The translations under genes were made by a program, and so were the position numbers. A stretch of 64,000 nt of DNA from Rhizobium sullae (GTDB lineage Bacteria > Pseudomonadota > Alphaproteobacteria > Rhizobiales > Rhizobiaceae), in assembly GCF_025200715.1 (NCBI RefSeq), contig NZ_CP104144.1:2294001-2358000 (forward strand). The letters run 5' to 3'. Numbering within the stretch: position 1 is the stretch's first letter; every line of letters begins with the position of its first letter. The notes under the pieces were generated by a model. That model did no database searches, had not been told where the DNA came from, and saw only the letters and a program-made list of their open reading frames with translations. Shown here piece by piece: positions 1 through 7,999 of this stretch.

Positions 1-44
1 CTTTGCCCCCGCACATGAAAGCAGGCGCCACGAGCGCTTAGGAA

Positions 45-671
45 CTAGGCAGCCTTAACGGACACGCTCGCTGCCCTGAAGGCTATGAGGTCTTCAATCG
101 TGATCAGATGAAGACCATGCTGTTCGGCAAAGCGTTCGAGCTCCGGCAGACGTGCCATCGTGCCATCGTCGTTGGCCACCTCGCAAATCACGCCGGACGG
201 GGATAGACCGGCAAGCTTGGCGAGGTCCACCGCTGCTTCGGTGTGGCCAGGGCGGGAAAGGACGCCGTTCGCATGGGCTCGAAGCGGAAAGATATGACCT
301 GGCCGGGCAAAATCGTCGGGGCGAGAACCTTCCCTGACGAGTGCTCGAACGGTCGCGGCCCTGTCGGCGGCGGATATCCCAGTCGTCGTTTCGGGAATGT
401 AGTCCACGGAGACGGTGAAGGCGGTCTTCAGCACCTCGGTGTTGCGTGGCACCATCAAAGGAATATCAAGCTCATCAAGCCTCTCGCCTTCCATCGCAAC
501 GCAGACGAGGCCACGAGCTTGATTCATCATGAACGCGATTGCTTGCGGAGTTACGGCTTCCGAAGCGATCACGAGGTCGCCTTCGTTTTCCCGGTCACGG
601 TCATCGACAACAACGACGATCTCGCCCCGCGCAATTGCGGCGATCGCATCGTCGATTTTGGAAATTGCCAT
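45..671 (-). CDS. ribB: 3,4-dihydroxy-2-butanone 4-phosphate synthase (RibB)
   Basis: Converts D-ribulose 5-phosphate to L-3,4-dihydroxy-2-butanone 4-phosphate plus formate, the four-carbon precursor of riboflavin; cytoplasmic. At 208 aa it is a stand-alone RibB with no fused GTP cyclohydrolase II (RibA) domain. Visible family motifs are VVVVDDRDRENEGD at residues 19-32, TTTGISAADRA at 95-105, and RPGHIFPLRA near 123 followed by GHTEAAVDL near 142. The ATG at 671 is preferred to an in-frame TTG 15 bases upstream, because the AAGGCAAGAAG segment just before the ATG serves as ribosome binding site. Its leader carries an FMN riboswitch. It lies downstream of the leftward sugar operon and in the same direction, so read-through into the riboswitch is possible. 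Confidence 0.95.
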   Translation of the reverse strand: MAISKIDDAIAAIARGEIVVVVDDRDRENEGDLVIASEAVTPQAIAFMMNQARGLVCVAMEGERLDELDIPLMVPRNTEVLKTAFTVSVDYIPETTTGISAADRAATVRALVREGSRPDDFARPGHIFPLRAHANGVLSRPGHTEAAVDLAKLAGLSPSGVICEVANDDGTMARLPELERFAEQHGLHLITIEDLIAFRAASVSVKAA

Positions 672-788
672 CTTCTTGCCTTTCAAGGGTTAGCCGCTGT
701 GAGCGGCGTGCATGGCCTGTCAGAGCCACCATTTTCCCTTGGGCGAACAAGCATACGAAACGCCGCTCTTGAGGCGGCGTCCGCTGCA

Positions 789-927
789 TTGCTCTCTTCC
801 ATCCGGACTGTAACCGTCGGCTCCGGCATCTCACCGGATCTGCTGACCCTCCGTATCCACGAAGGCGCTCGCGGGCTCCGAGTTGCCTCGATACCGCCGG
901 TGGGGAATTGCACCCCGCCCTGAGAAC
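789..927 (-). promoter_or_regulatory. FMN riboswitch (RFN element) upstream of ribB
   Basis: Read on the minus strand, the element starts with AGGGCGGGGTGCAATTCCCC, continues with ACCGGCGGTA and a GAGCCCGCGAGCGCC arm, and closes with GATCCGGTGAGATGCCGGAG, CCGACGGTTACAGTCCGGAT and GGAAGAGAGCAA. These are the conserved core segments of the RFN element in the expected order. It ends about 115 bases before the ribB start. FMN binding is expected to repress ribB, as in other bacterial RFN-controlled genes. The rest of the 672-1037 gap (928-1037 and 672-788) shows no gene; it should contain the riboswitch promoter and the expression platform. Confidence 0.96.
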
Positions 928-1037
928 GCATGCAACATAGAGGATCGATGCCTTGTTGTGCAAGAGGTCGCCGGCCGCCGACCGAGCGAAAATCCGGTTT
1001 TCCCAGTGAACGCACCGTTCCTTATTGTCGAATAAAG

Positions 1038-1820
1038 CTAGGACATGATCAGGCCGCCATCGACGTTGATCGTCTGGCCGGTGATGTAGGCAGCATCGTC
1101 GCTGGCGAGGAAAGTGACGAGACCGGCGACGTCCTCACCTGATCCGGCCCGTTTCATCGGAATGCCTTCGACCCATTGCTTCATGAGTTCCCCAGGGCCA
1201 TAGTTCCCAAGGAGCTTCCCCCACGCCTGATCGTTATAAGCCCACATATCGGTTTCGATGATGCCCGGGCAGAAGGCGTTGACGGTGATGTTTTCGGTCG
1301 CGACTTCCTTGGCAAGGCTTTGGGTGATCCCGACAACGCCCATCTTTGAAGCGGCGTAGTGTGGCGTGTAGATGAAACCGTCGCGCGCTTGGCCGGAGGC
1401 GGTGTTGATGATACGGCCACCTCGTCCATGCTTGCGCATGCGCAGAATTGCTTCCTGCGCGCACAAGAAGACGCCCTTGGTGTTAACGGCCATGACCTTG
1501 TCCCACTCACCTTCCGTCATGTCTTCGATGCGGGCGATTGTGATGACGCCGGCGTTCTGGATCGACACGTCCACAACGCCGTAAGCGTTCTCTGCTGCGT
1601 CGTAGAGAGCCTTCACGCTGGCTTTGTCGGTGACGTCTCCGACGAAGGAGATAGCATTGCCAGCATCGGTTTTGATCTGCTCGGCGACTGCATGGACCGA
1701 CTCTTCGTTGGCGGAGACGACGAGATTGGCGCCTTCTTTTGCGAAGCGCTTGGCGATCGCAGCGCCGATGCCGCGGCTGCCTCCGGTGATGACCACGGTT
1801 TTGTTCTCAAAGCGTTTCAT
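1038..1820 (-). CDS. SDR-family dehydrogenase (sugar/polyol type)
   Basis: Classical short-chain dehydrogenase of 260 aa, expected to interconvert a hydroxyl and a ketone with NAD(P). Residues 12-19 (TGGSRGIG) form the cofactor loop; S142, Y155 and K159 (YAASK) are the catalytic set; the C-terminus TGQTINVDGGLIMS is typical of the family. The usual NNAG motif reads QNAG (about 88-91). The ATG at 1820 follows GGAAGGAAGAAAGA, so I reject longer in-frame starts. It is the last catabolic gene of the leftward locus A operon, 76 bases after tpiA. The permease, binding protein and kinase nearby suggest it oxidises an imported polyol or sugar, or a derivative. The substrate cannot be inferred. Confidence 0.9.
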   Translation of the reverse strand: MKRFENKTVVITGGSRGIGAAIAKRFAKEGANLVVSANEESVHAVAEQIKTDAGNAISFVGDVTDKASVKALYDAAENAYGVVDVSIQNAGVITIARIEDMTEGEWDKVMAVNTKGVFLCAQEAILRMRKHGRGGRIINTASGQARDGFIYTPHYAASKMGVVGITQSLAKEVATENITVNAFCPGIIETDMWAYNDQAWGKLLGNYGPGELMKQWVEGIPMKRAGSGEDVAGLVTFLASDDAAYITGQTINVDGGLIMS

Positions 1821-1896
1821 TCTTTCTTCCTTCCACGTGCCAGACGATCTCGGGCGTCGACCGCAGAGCCGGCGACCCCCTTGCGTCATGCCGCCA

Positions 1897-2634
1897 TCAA
1901 GCGGCTGCAGAAATGATCTCGGCGAACTCTGCCGCCTTCAGCGATGCGCCTCCGACCAAGGCTCCATCCACATTTGCCGCGCGGAAGATGGCGGCTGCAT
2001 TCGAAGCCTTCACCGAACCACCGTAAAGGATCCTCACGAGGCGCCCATCATCGCCCAGTCGCTCTTCAAGCATCTGTCTTATCGAGGAATGCACTTCCTC
2101 GATCTCCTCAATGGTCGGAACCAAGCCGGTTCCAATGGCCCAGACCGGTTCATATGCGATCGCCATGTTCGAGCTGGCGGCGCTCGCGGGCATTGAGCCT
2201 CGCAGCTGTCCACCCACGACATCGATCGCCTTTCCATCATCGCGTTCATCGCGGGTCTCGCCGATGCAAATGATCGTGGTCAGTCCGGCCTTGTGAGCCG
2301 CGACGGCCTTGCTGGCGACTATCGCATCTGTTTCGTTGTGGGACGCGCGGCGTTCGGAATGGCCGAGAATTACGAAGCGTGCCCCCGCGTCGACGAGCAT
2401 GCCCGCGGAGATGTCTCCGGTGCGGGCGCCGGACGCCTCGGGGTGGCAGTCCTGAGCGCCGACGATAACGGTCGAATCCTTCGAGCGCTTCGCGGCGTTC
2501 TCGATCAGCGTGAAGGGCGGGCAGACGACGATGTCGCACGCCGCCTTGCCCGTGAGCCCCTTCAGCGCCTCGATCTCAGCCAGGGAGGAAGCGAGACCGT
2601 TCATTTTCCAGTTGCCGGCAATCAACTTTCGCAT
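1897..2634 (-). CDS. tpiA: Triose-phosphate isomerase
   Basis: Interconverts dihydroxyacetone phosphate and glyceraldehyde 3-phosphate. The 245-aa product has the full TIM signature: the N-terminal GNWKMNG with the catalytic lysine at residue 10, VILGHSERR with the electrophilic histidine, AYEPVWAIGTG with the catalytic glutamate, and YGGSVKASN for phosphate binding. The start at 2634 sits only 4 bases after the stop of the upstream SDR, which indicates translational coupling. A TPI inside a sugar operon suggests the pathway makes or needs triose phosphates in unequal amounts. In erythritol loci a TPI homologue (EryH/TpiB) isomerises a tetrulose phosphate, so an altered substrate is possible. 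All canonical TPI residues are nevertheless present. Confidence 0.93.
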   Translation of the reverse strand: MRKLIAGNWKMNGLASSLAEIEALKGLTGKAACDIVVCPPFTLIENAAKRSKDSTVIVGAQDCHPEASGARTGDISAGMLVDAGARFVILGHSERRASHNETDAIVASKAVAAHKAGLTTIICIGETRDERDDGKAIDVVGGQLRGSMPASAASSNMAIAYEPVWAIGTGLVPTIEEIEEVHSSIRQMLEERLGDDGRLVRILYGGSVKASNAAAIFRAANVDGALVGGASLKAAEFAEIISAAA

Positions 2635-2638
2635 CGCA

Positions 2639-3427
2639 TCACCAGCAGCAGAAACCGCCGTCGACAAGCAGATCGACGCCGGTTACGAAGCTTGCCGCAT
2701 TCGACAGCAGGAACACCGCCGGACCGACCATTTCGTCGACCGTTGCCATGCGCTGCATTGGCGTCTGCTCTTCGAAGAGCTTGGTCTGATGAACCATCTC
2801 CGGACGCGTGTTCATGGGCGTTGCCGTGTATCCGGGCGAGATCGTGTTGACACGGATGCCGCGACCGACCCATTCCATCGCCATGGACTTAGACATGTGG
2901 ATCACGCCGGCCTTGGAGGCGTTATAGTGCGCCTGGCTCAGTCCCCGGTTTACGATCACGCCGGACATGGAAGCGATGTTGACGATGGACCCGCCTCCGT
3001 TCTTCAACATGGCGCGCGCCTCGGCCTGACAAGAAAGGAAGACGCCTTTCAGGTTGATGTCCATCAACGTCTGGTACTGATCCTCTTCCATCTCTTCCGC
3101 GGGATTGGCGTTGGCGATACCGGCGGCGTTGACGGCAAGCGTCAGTGCGCCGAGTGCGGCCTCGGTGCGGGCTACCGCCTCGCCGAGGGACGACTTGCTC
3201 GTGACATCAGCTGCGATCTGGATAGCGCGGCGGCCGGCGCCCTGAATGTGTCTAGCCGTGTTGGCCAATCCGTCGTCAGTCCGGCGGTCAAGCAGCGCGA
3301 CGTCAGCGCCGCACTGCGCGAGACCTATGGCGATGCGCTGCCCAATCCCGCTTCCAGCTCCGGTCACGATGGCAACCTGGCCGCTGAGATCGAAAAGCTT
3401 CGGGGCGTTCAGAGTGATGTCGGACAC
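2639..3427 (-). CDS. SDR-family NAD-dependent polyol dehydrogenase
   Basis: A second, clearly different SDR of 262 aa. TGAGSGIG (22-29) is the dinucleotide loop, an aspartate in ALLDRR (residue 47) at the end of the second strand suggests NAD preference, and S153, Y168 and K172 (YNASK) are the catalytic residues. The C-terminus VTGVDLLVDGGFCCW is of the classical type. Overall it resembles D-threitol/sorbose-type SDRs. It lies 19 bases after the ABC ATPase gene and 4 bases before tpiA, so it is part of the same transcript. Two SDRs in one operon could act on successive substrates, or one may reduce a side product. The exact substrate is unknown. Confidence 0.9.
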   Translation of the reverse strand: MSDITLNAPKLFDLSGQVAIVTGAGSGIGQRIAIGLAQCGADVALLDRRTDDGLANTARHIQGAGRRAIQIAADVTSKSSLGEAVARTEAALGALTLAVNAAGIANANPAEEMEEDQYQTLMDINLKGVFLSCQAEARAMLKNGGGSIVNIASMSGVIVNRGLSQAHYNASKAGVIHMSKSMAMEWVGRGIRVNTISPGYTATPMNTRPEMVHQTKLFEEQTPMQRMATVDEMVGPAVFLLSNAASFVTGVDLLVDGGFCCW

Positions 3428-3446
3428 CGCTCTTCCTTTCTTCTGT

Positions 3447-4925
3447 TTAGATTGTAGCTAGCTCCATGACCGAGACGTCGTTTGCCTCGTCACGATCGAG
3501 AATGCCTGCCTGCTTGCCCTGGGCAAGCACGAGGATGCGGTTTGAGACGCCGAGAACTTCCTCGAGGTCAGAGCTTACGACGATGACCGCCACGCCCTGT
3601 TTTGCGAGATTGACGATGATGTCGTAGATGCCCGCCCGGGCGCCGACGTCGATGCCTCTGGTGGGTTCGTCGAGTACAACGACCTTCGGATCGCGCATGA
3701 GCCACTTCGCGATGACTACCTTCTGCTGATTGCCGCCGGACAGGTCTGAAGCATACTGCTCGGCACGACCCTTTACGCCGAACTTGACAACCGCCCTCTC
3801 CGCGAACGAACGCTTGACGCGCGGCGTAATCCAACCCCCACCCAGCTTGTCAAGGTTGGCGTAGATAATGTTCTCGCCGATCCGGTGCCCGACGACCAGA
3901 CCCTGATCCTTGCGGTCTTCCGGAACCATTACGATTCCCTTGGCGATCGCGTCAGCAGGATCGCGTAGCCTGAGTTCTTCGCCTTCCAGCTTGATCGAGC
4001 CTGCACTGATCGGATCCGCTCCCGAAATCGCACGGACAAGTTCCGTGCGTCCGGCGCCGACTAGTCCGGCAATTCCAAGGATTTCGCCTGCCTTCACGTC
4101 GAAGGTGACGTCGCGGAACGAATTGTCCGGAGAACTCAGCCCGAACACCTGAAGTACCGGGCGCTCAGTCGGAACAGGCAGAGCCGGGAACAGGCGGTCG
4201 AGCGAGCGTCCGACCATGCTCTCGACAATCGTTCGCACGGGCGTCGCGCTGTCGGCGAATTCCTGCACACGCTCCCCGTCCCGAAGCACGACGATCCGGT
4301 CAGTGATCTGCTTAATCTCCTCCATGCGGTGGGAGATGTAGATGATGCCAACGCCTTCCGACCGAAGCTTCCGAACCTGTTCGAAGAGAGCTTCCGTCTC
4401 CGCGCCACCGAGGGCCGCGGTCGGCTCGTCAAGGATTAGGAGCTTTGCATTGAGAGCCAGCGCTTTCGCGATCTCGATGAGCTGTTGATTTGCGGTCGAA
4501 AGGCCGGCGACCCTCCGCGTTGCCGGTATGTGAAGGTTCAGGCGCGCGAGCTGCTCCTGAGCGCGGCGGACCATCTGGGCGCGGTCGACAATGCCGTTCG
4601 TCATGGGCCAGCGTCCGATGAAGACGTTCTCTGCGATGGAGAGCTGCGGCAGGAGTTGCAGTTCCTGGTGGATCAGGACGACGCCGTTGTCGATCGCCTC
4701 CCTTGGGGTGGCCGGGGCATAAGTCTGCCCCAGCCATGTCATGGATCCTTCGGATGGCGTGCGTGACCCGGCGATGATGCCGGAGAGCGTTGACTTGCCC
4801 GCTCCATTCTCACCAAGAAGTGCAACCACTTCGCCCGGATAGACGTCCAAGCTGACATTCTTCAGAACCTGGAGCGGTCCATATCGCTTCGATATGCCCC
4901 TCAGGGAAAGAACCGGATCAGTCAC
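3447..4925 (-). CDS. Sugar ABC transporter ATP-binding protein (RbsA type, tandem domains)
   Basis: Energises uptake of the sugar or polyol handled by locus A. The 492-aa protein has two nucleotide-binding domains, as in RbsA/XylG/AraG. The first has Walker [10 protein letters not shown] (38-46) and [11 protein letters not shown] as Walker B, with a degenerate signature GLSTANQQ. The second has a degenerate Walker A (GLVGAGRTEL), a good signature LSGGNQQKV and [14 protein letters not shown]. The GTG at 4925 is chosen because TTGAGGAGG is a strong ribosome binding site 6 bases before it; a TTG further upstream lies inside that site. It sits between the binding-protein gene and the SDR gene. 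Confidence 0.94.
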   Translation of the reverse strand: MTDPVLSLRGISKRYGPLQVLKNVSLDVYPGEVVALLGENGAGKSTLSGIIAGSRTPSEGSMTWLGQTYAPATPREAIDNGVVLIHQELQLLPQLSIAENVFIGRWPMTNGIVDRAQMVRRAQEQLARLNLHIPATRRVAGLSTANQQLIEIAKALALNAKLLILDEPTAALGGAETEALFEQVRKLRSEGVGIIYISHRMEEIKQITDRIVVLRDGERVQEFADSATPVRTIVESMVGRSLDRLFPALPVPTERPVLQVFGLSSPDNSFRDVTFDVKAGEILGIAGLVGAGRTELVRAISGADPISAGSIKLEGEELRLRDPADAIAKGIVMVPEDRKDQGLVVGHRIGENIIYANLDKLGGGWITPRVKRSFAERAVVKFGVKGRAEQYASDLSGGNQQKVVIAKWLMRDPKVVVLDEPTRGIDVGARAGIYDIIVNLAKQGVAVIVVSSDLEEVLGVSNRILVLAQGKQAGILDRDEANDVSVMELATI

Positions 4926-4953
4926 GGCGCACCTCCTCAAGATCTCGACTTTG

Positions 4954-5883
4954 TTACGGATGGCTCGCGATGAAGCCTGTGACGTTTTCCTTGGTCGTCA
5001 GCGTGGCGTCCATGAGCTGCACCGGAGGTATCTTCTCTCCGGCGACGAGCTTGGCGGCATTTTCCACCGCATCGCGGCCCATCTTCTGCGTCTGCTGCGT
5101 CGCAGTCACGTCGAAGACACCCTTGCTCAGCGCTTCGAGGGCTGCTGTGTCACCGTCGAAACCCCCAACCACGATCTTCTGGGAGGGATTGGCGACCTTG
5201 ATTGCCTGCGCGGCGCCAAGCGCCAACGCGTCGGCCTGTGCGAACACGATCGAGACGTCGGGATTTGCCTGCAGCATGTTCTGCATGATCTGGAATCCTT
5301 CGTCTTGGCTCCAGATGTTCGAGTACTGCTCGGCGACAACCGTCACGTCCGGATTGGCCTTAAGGGATTCAGCGCATCCCTTGGAGCGGTCGACTTCGGG
5401 CGTCGTGCCCTTCTGACCATGGATGATGACCATTTTGCCCTTGCCGCCGGCTTGCTTCAGAATGTAGTCGCAGACGGCCTTGGCAGACGCGACGGAATCC
5501 GTGGCAAGGAAAGTGTCGCCTGGCGCGCCGTCAGCATTGCGGTCGACGTTCACCACCGGGACGCCGGCGTTCTTGGCAAGCTTGACCGGAACAGTCGCGG
5601 CGGCCGCCCCCGCCGGAATGTAGATCAGTGCGTCGATGTTCTGCGTCAGAAGGTCCTGGATCTGGTTCACCTGCGTCGGTCCGTCGCCCTTCGCGTCGAC
5701 GGTGACGACTTCTATGCCACGCTTCTTGGCTTCGTCCTCGACAGACTGCTTGATCTGATTGAAGAAGTTTGCCTGAAGGTTAGCAACGGCCAGGCCGAGC
5801 TTCTTCAGCTCCGCCGCGTGTACGGGGCCGAGCGTGAGACCAAGCAGTGCGGCAGACGCGAGCATGGTGCGCGCAATTTTCAT
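4954..5883 (-). CDS. Sugar ABC transporter substrate-binding protein (RbsB type)
   Basis: Periplasmic binding protein of 309 aa for the locus A importer. Residues 1-23 form a Sec signal peptide (basic MKIAR, hydrophobic core, cleavage near VHA-A). The mature part is a Peripla_BP_4/RbsB fold: LGLAVANLQANFFNQI near the N-terminus, VDRNADGAPGDTFLATD in the ligand cleft, and VGGFDGDTAALEAL near the C-terminus. The ATG at 5883 is preceded by GGAGGAAATACA. Unusually for such operons, the permease gene precedes it, separated by 117 bases holding two hairpins. The ligand is unknown, but five-carbon and four-carbon sugars or polyols are common for this class. Confidence 0.94.
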   Translation of the reverse strand: MKIARTMLASAALLGLTLGPVHAAELKKLGLAVANLQANFFNQIKQSVEDEAKKRGIEVVTVDAKGDGPTQVNQIQDLLTQNIDALIYIPAGAAAATVPVKLAKNAGVPVVNVDRNADGAPGDTFLATDSVASAKAVCDYILKQAGGKGKMVIIHGQKGTTPEVDRSKGCAESLKANPDVTVVAEQYSNIWSQDEGFQIMQNMLQANPDVSIVFAQADALALGAAQAIKVANPSQKIVVGGFDGDTAALEALSKGVFDVTATQQTQKMGRDAVENAAKLVAGEKIPPVQLMDATLTTKENVTGFIASHP

Positions 5884-5918
5884 TGTATTTCCTCCGTTGT
5901 TTGATGGGACCCTCGGGT

Positions 5919-5965
5919 AATACCTCCCCCTCGGGGTATTGATCCGCCCCAACCCTTCGGGGCGG
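5919..5965 (-). other. Two intercistronic hairpins between permease and binding-protein genes
   Basis: Two adjacent inverted repeats lie in the 117-base gap. The first pairs AATACC (5919-5924) with GGTATT (5935-5940); the second pairs CCGCCCC (5944-5950) with GGGGCGG (5959-5965). Neither is followed by a T run on the minus strand, so they are more likely mRNA-stabilising or attenuating structures that raise binding-protein level relative to the permease than full terminators. Confidence 0.6.
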
Positions 5966-6000
5966 AATTCGTGGCGTCCGCCAACTCGGCGGGCCGCTCG

Positions 6001-6984
6001 TCAGGCGCGACGCCGACGAATTGTCTCCGCGCCCACCGCAAGTACGATGACGATGCCGATGATCACCTGCTGAAGGAACGGCGAGACATTAAGAAGGTTG
6101 AGCCCGTTACGAAGGACACCGATGATAAGAACACCGATCAGCGTCCCCCCAATACCGCCGGCGCCGCCGGAGAGCGAAGTCCCACCAATGACGACCGCAG
6201 CGATCGTGTCCAACTCATAGCCAAAACCACTGGACGGCTGGACCGAGTCCAGGCGAGCCGCGAGCACGATGCCTGCTAGTCCTGCGAGGACTGCACTCAC
6301 CACATAGACACCGATCGTCACGAGCTGGACGTTGATACCCGCCAGACGCGCTACCTCCGGATTTCCACCCACCGCGTAGAGCATGCGACCTTCGGAACGG
6401 AAGTGCAGGAAAAGCCAAGCTGCAAGGACTACGGCAAGCATCAGGAAGACGGTAGCCGTCAGCACGCCGAAATGACGATCGATTGCGAGCATCATGAACC
6501 AGTCAGGGAATCCCACGATCTGTTGACCGTCTGTGATCATGTTTGCGACGCCGCGAGCTGCAGACATCATGGCCAGAGTGGCGATGAACGCCGGAACGCT
6601 GAACTGCGTCACCAGCAGGCCCACGATCAGCCCCGAAACGGCCGATGCGAGCAGTCCGAAAGCGATCCCGACGGGAAGCGGAAGACCGGCGATGTTGGCG
6701 GTCCAGCCCATGACCATCATCGCAAGGGCAAGTACCGAACCGACCGATAGGTCAATGCCGCCAATCAGAATGACGAAGGTCATCCCGACCGCCATGATAC
6801 CGAGGACGGTGATCTGATCGAGGATATTGAGACCGTTTCTGACCGAAAGAAACGCGTCCGTGCTGAAGCTCAGAAAGACGCACAGCACGAGCAGCCCCAC
6901 GAGCGGACCGGTGGCGCCTTTGAGCTTGCTCAGCCAGGTGCCGGACGAAAGTCTCTGTTCATTGATGTCGAGCGCCACCATCAT
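6001..6984 (-). CDS. Sugar ABC transporter permease (RbsC type)
   Basis: Integral inner-membrane subunit, about 327 aa, with many hydrophobic segments. It contains the family hallmark of BPD_transp_2 permeases: [16 protein letters not shown] in the middle third and GYELDTIAAVVIGGTSLSGG toward the C-terminus. It opens the leftward operon of locus A. The start is placed at ATG 6984 after GGGAGGA; a GTG three bases on is equally well spaced from that site, and the TTG at 7026 has no ribosome binding site. The divergent transketolase operon starts 205 bases away, so both operons share one control region. Confidence 0.92.
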   Translation of the reverse strand: MMVALDINEQRLSSGTWLSKLKGATGPLVGLLVLCVFLSFSTDAFLSVRNGLNILDQITVLGIMAVGMTFVILIGGIDLSVGSVLALAMMVMGWTANIAGLPLPVGIAFGLLASAVSGLIVGLLVTQFSVPAFIATLAMMSAARGVANMITDGQQIVGFPDWFMMLAIDRHFGVLTATVFLMLAVVLAAWLFLHFRSEGRMLYAVGGNPEVARLAGINVQLVTIGVYVVSAVLAGLAGIVLAARLDSVQPSSGFGYELDTIAAVVIGGTSLSGGAGGIGGTLIGVLIIGVLRNGLNLLNVSPFLQQVIIGIVIVLAVGAETIRRRRA

Positions 6985-7008
6985 TCCTCCCTGGGTCTCG
7001 TCGTCAGT

Positions 7009-7042
7009 AGATATTTGTGCAGGCAAGAATAATTATTCACAC
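7009..7042. promoter_or_regulatory. Putative SorC operator, permease side
   Basis: This stretch holds the palindrome GAATAATTATTC (7027-7038), extended to ATTCACAC (7035-7042), and a half-site GATATTTGTGCA (7010-7021) that matches an arm of the larger inverted repeat at 7147-7180. The position just upstream of the permease start fits control of the leftward operon. Assignment to the SorC regulator encoded at 10509-11462 is inference from the recurrence of TGAATA/TATTCA-like elements in this locus. Confidence 0.5.
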
Positions 7043-7146
7043 ATGCCAGAAAATGAATTAACAAGTTGCCTTCTGGCTGTCAACAGGATTTGTCCGCCCC
7101 CTGCTGGCGGTATGTTTTGCGCAAGGGCTTGACTAAACCTCGTCTT

Positions 7147-7180
7147 GTGCAAAAATATTGCCTAGTGAATATTTATGCAC
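7147..7180. promoter_or_regulatory. Large inverted repeat, putative operator for the transketolase operon
   Basis: GTGCAAAAATATT (7147-7159) and AATATTTATGCAC (7168-7180) are 13-base arms with a single mismatch and an 8-base spacer. The repeat ends 9 bases before the chosen transketolase start, so a bound regulator would block transcription or translation initiation. It is the longest palindrome in the divergent control region and the best candidate for SorC binding. Confidence 0.6.
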
Positions 7181-7189
7181 GAGGAATCC

Positions 7190-7999
7190 ATGGATATCAT
7201 AGAACTTGAGCGCGTCGCTCGCGAGATCCGATTGCGTGACCTTCAGGCAGTCTTCGAAGCAGGTGCCGGCCATATCGGCGGAGAGATGTCGGTCATCGAC
7301 ATCTTGACGGCCCTTTATTTCCGCGTGCTGAACGTTTGGCCCGATCAGGCGAAGCACCCCGATCGGGACAGATTCGTTCTTTCCAAGGGGCATACGGCGT
7401 GCGCCCTGTACGTGACCCTGGCAAAGCGCGGCTTCATTCCGGAAGAGGAGATTTCCACCTTTCTGCAGCCGCACTCGAGACTGAACGGGCATCCCAACTG
7501 CAACAAGGTTCCAGGCGTCGAAACGAATACCGGTCCGCTCGGCCACGGTCTGCCAGTCGCTGTCGGCATGGCCAAGGCCGCCAAGCTCTCCGGAGCGAAG
7601 TATCAAACTTACGTCATCACCGGAGACGGCGAGATGCAGGAGGGTTCCAACTGGGAGGCTCTCATGGCGGCTGCCCAGTTTGGCCTCGACAATCTAACGC
7701 TGATCGTCGATCACAATCGCTTCCAGCAGGGCGCGTCCCTGGCTGATACGAACAACGTTGCGCCGCTGCGGCCGAAGCTTGAGGCGTTCGGCTGGGATGT
7801 GACCGAAATCAATGGCAACAGCATGGATGAAATCGTGCCTGCGTTGGAATATCGAGGCTCCCGTCCGCATGGCATCGTCGCCCACACCAACAAGGGCCAT
7901 GGCATCTCATTCATGCAGGACCGTGTCGACTGGCATCATAAGGTGCCAAGCAAGGAACAGTATGACATCGCAGTAGCAGAACTTTCGGAGGCACTGTAA
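7190..7999 (+). CDS. Transketolase-like protein, N-terminal (thiamine diphosphate-binding) subunit
   Basis: First half of a split transketolase, 269 aa. It carries the ThDP pyrophosphate/Mg motif GDGEMQEGSNWEAL (GDG at 145-147) ending in IVDHN (N176), plus conserved histidines in GHIGG (28), SKGHTA (68) and LNGHP (101) that line the active site. It needs the downstream subunit for the catalytic glutamate. ATG 7190 has GAGGAA before it; an ATG 15 bases earlier has none. Split transketolases include apulose-4-phosphate transketolase (AptAB) and other dedicated catabolic enzymes, and the neighbouring FGGY kinase and TPI favour such a role over housekeeping. The ketose-phosphate donor is unknown. 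Confidence 0.92.
   Translation: MDIIELERVAREIRLRDLQAVFEAGAGHIGGEMSVIDILTALYFRVLNVWPDQAKHPDRDRFVLSKGHTACALYVTLAKRGFIPEEEISTFLQPHSRLNGHPNCNKVPGVETNTGPLGHGLPVAVGMAKAAKLSGAKYQTYVITGDGEMQEGSNWEALMAAAQFGLDNLTLIVDHNRFQQGASLADTNNVAPLRPKLEAFGWDVTEINGNSMDEIVPALEYRGSRPHGIVAHTNKGHGISFMQDRVDWHHKVPSKEQYDIAVAELSEAL

Noticed and set aside
243..923. 226-codon plus-strand frame across ribB and its leader
   Set aside because: Opposite strand of ribB and of the FMN riboswitch; the conserved RNA core explains the sequence.
4894..5904. 336-codon plus-strand frame antisense to the binding-protein gene
   Set aside because: Shadow of the signal-peptide-bearing binding protein; no motif, no ribosome binding site.
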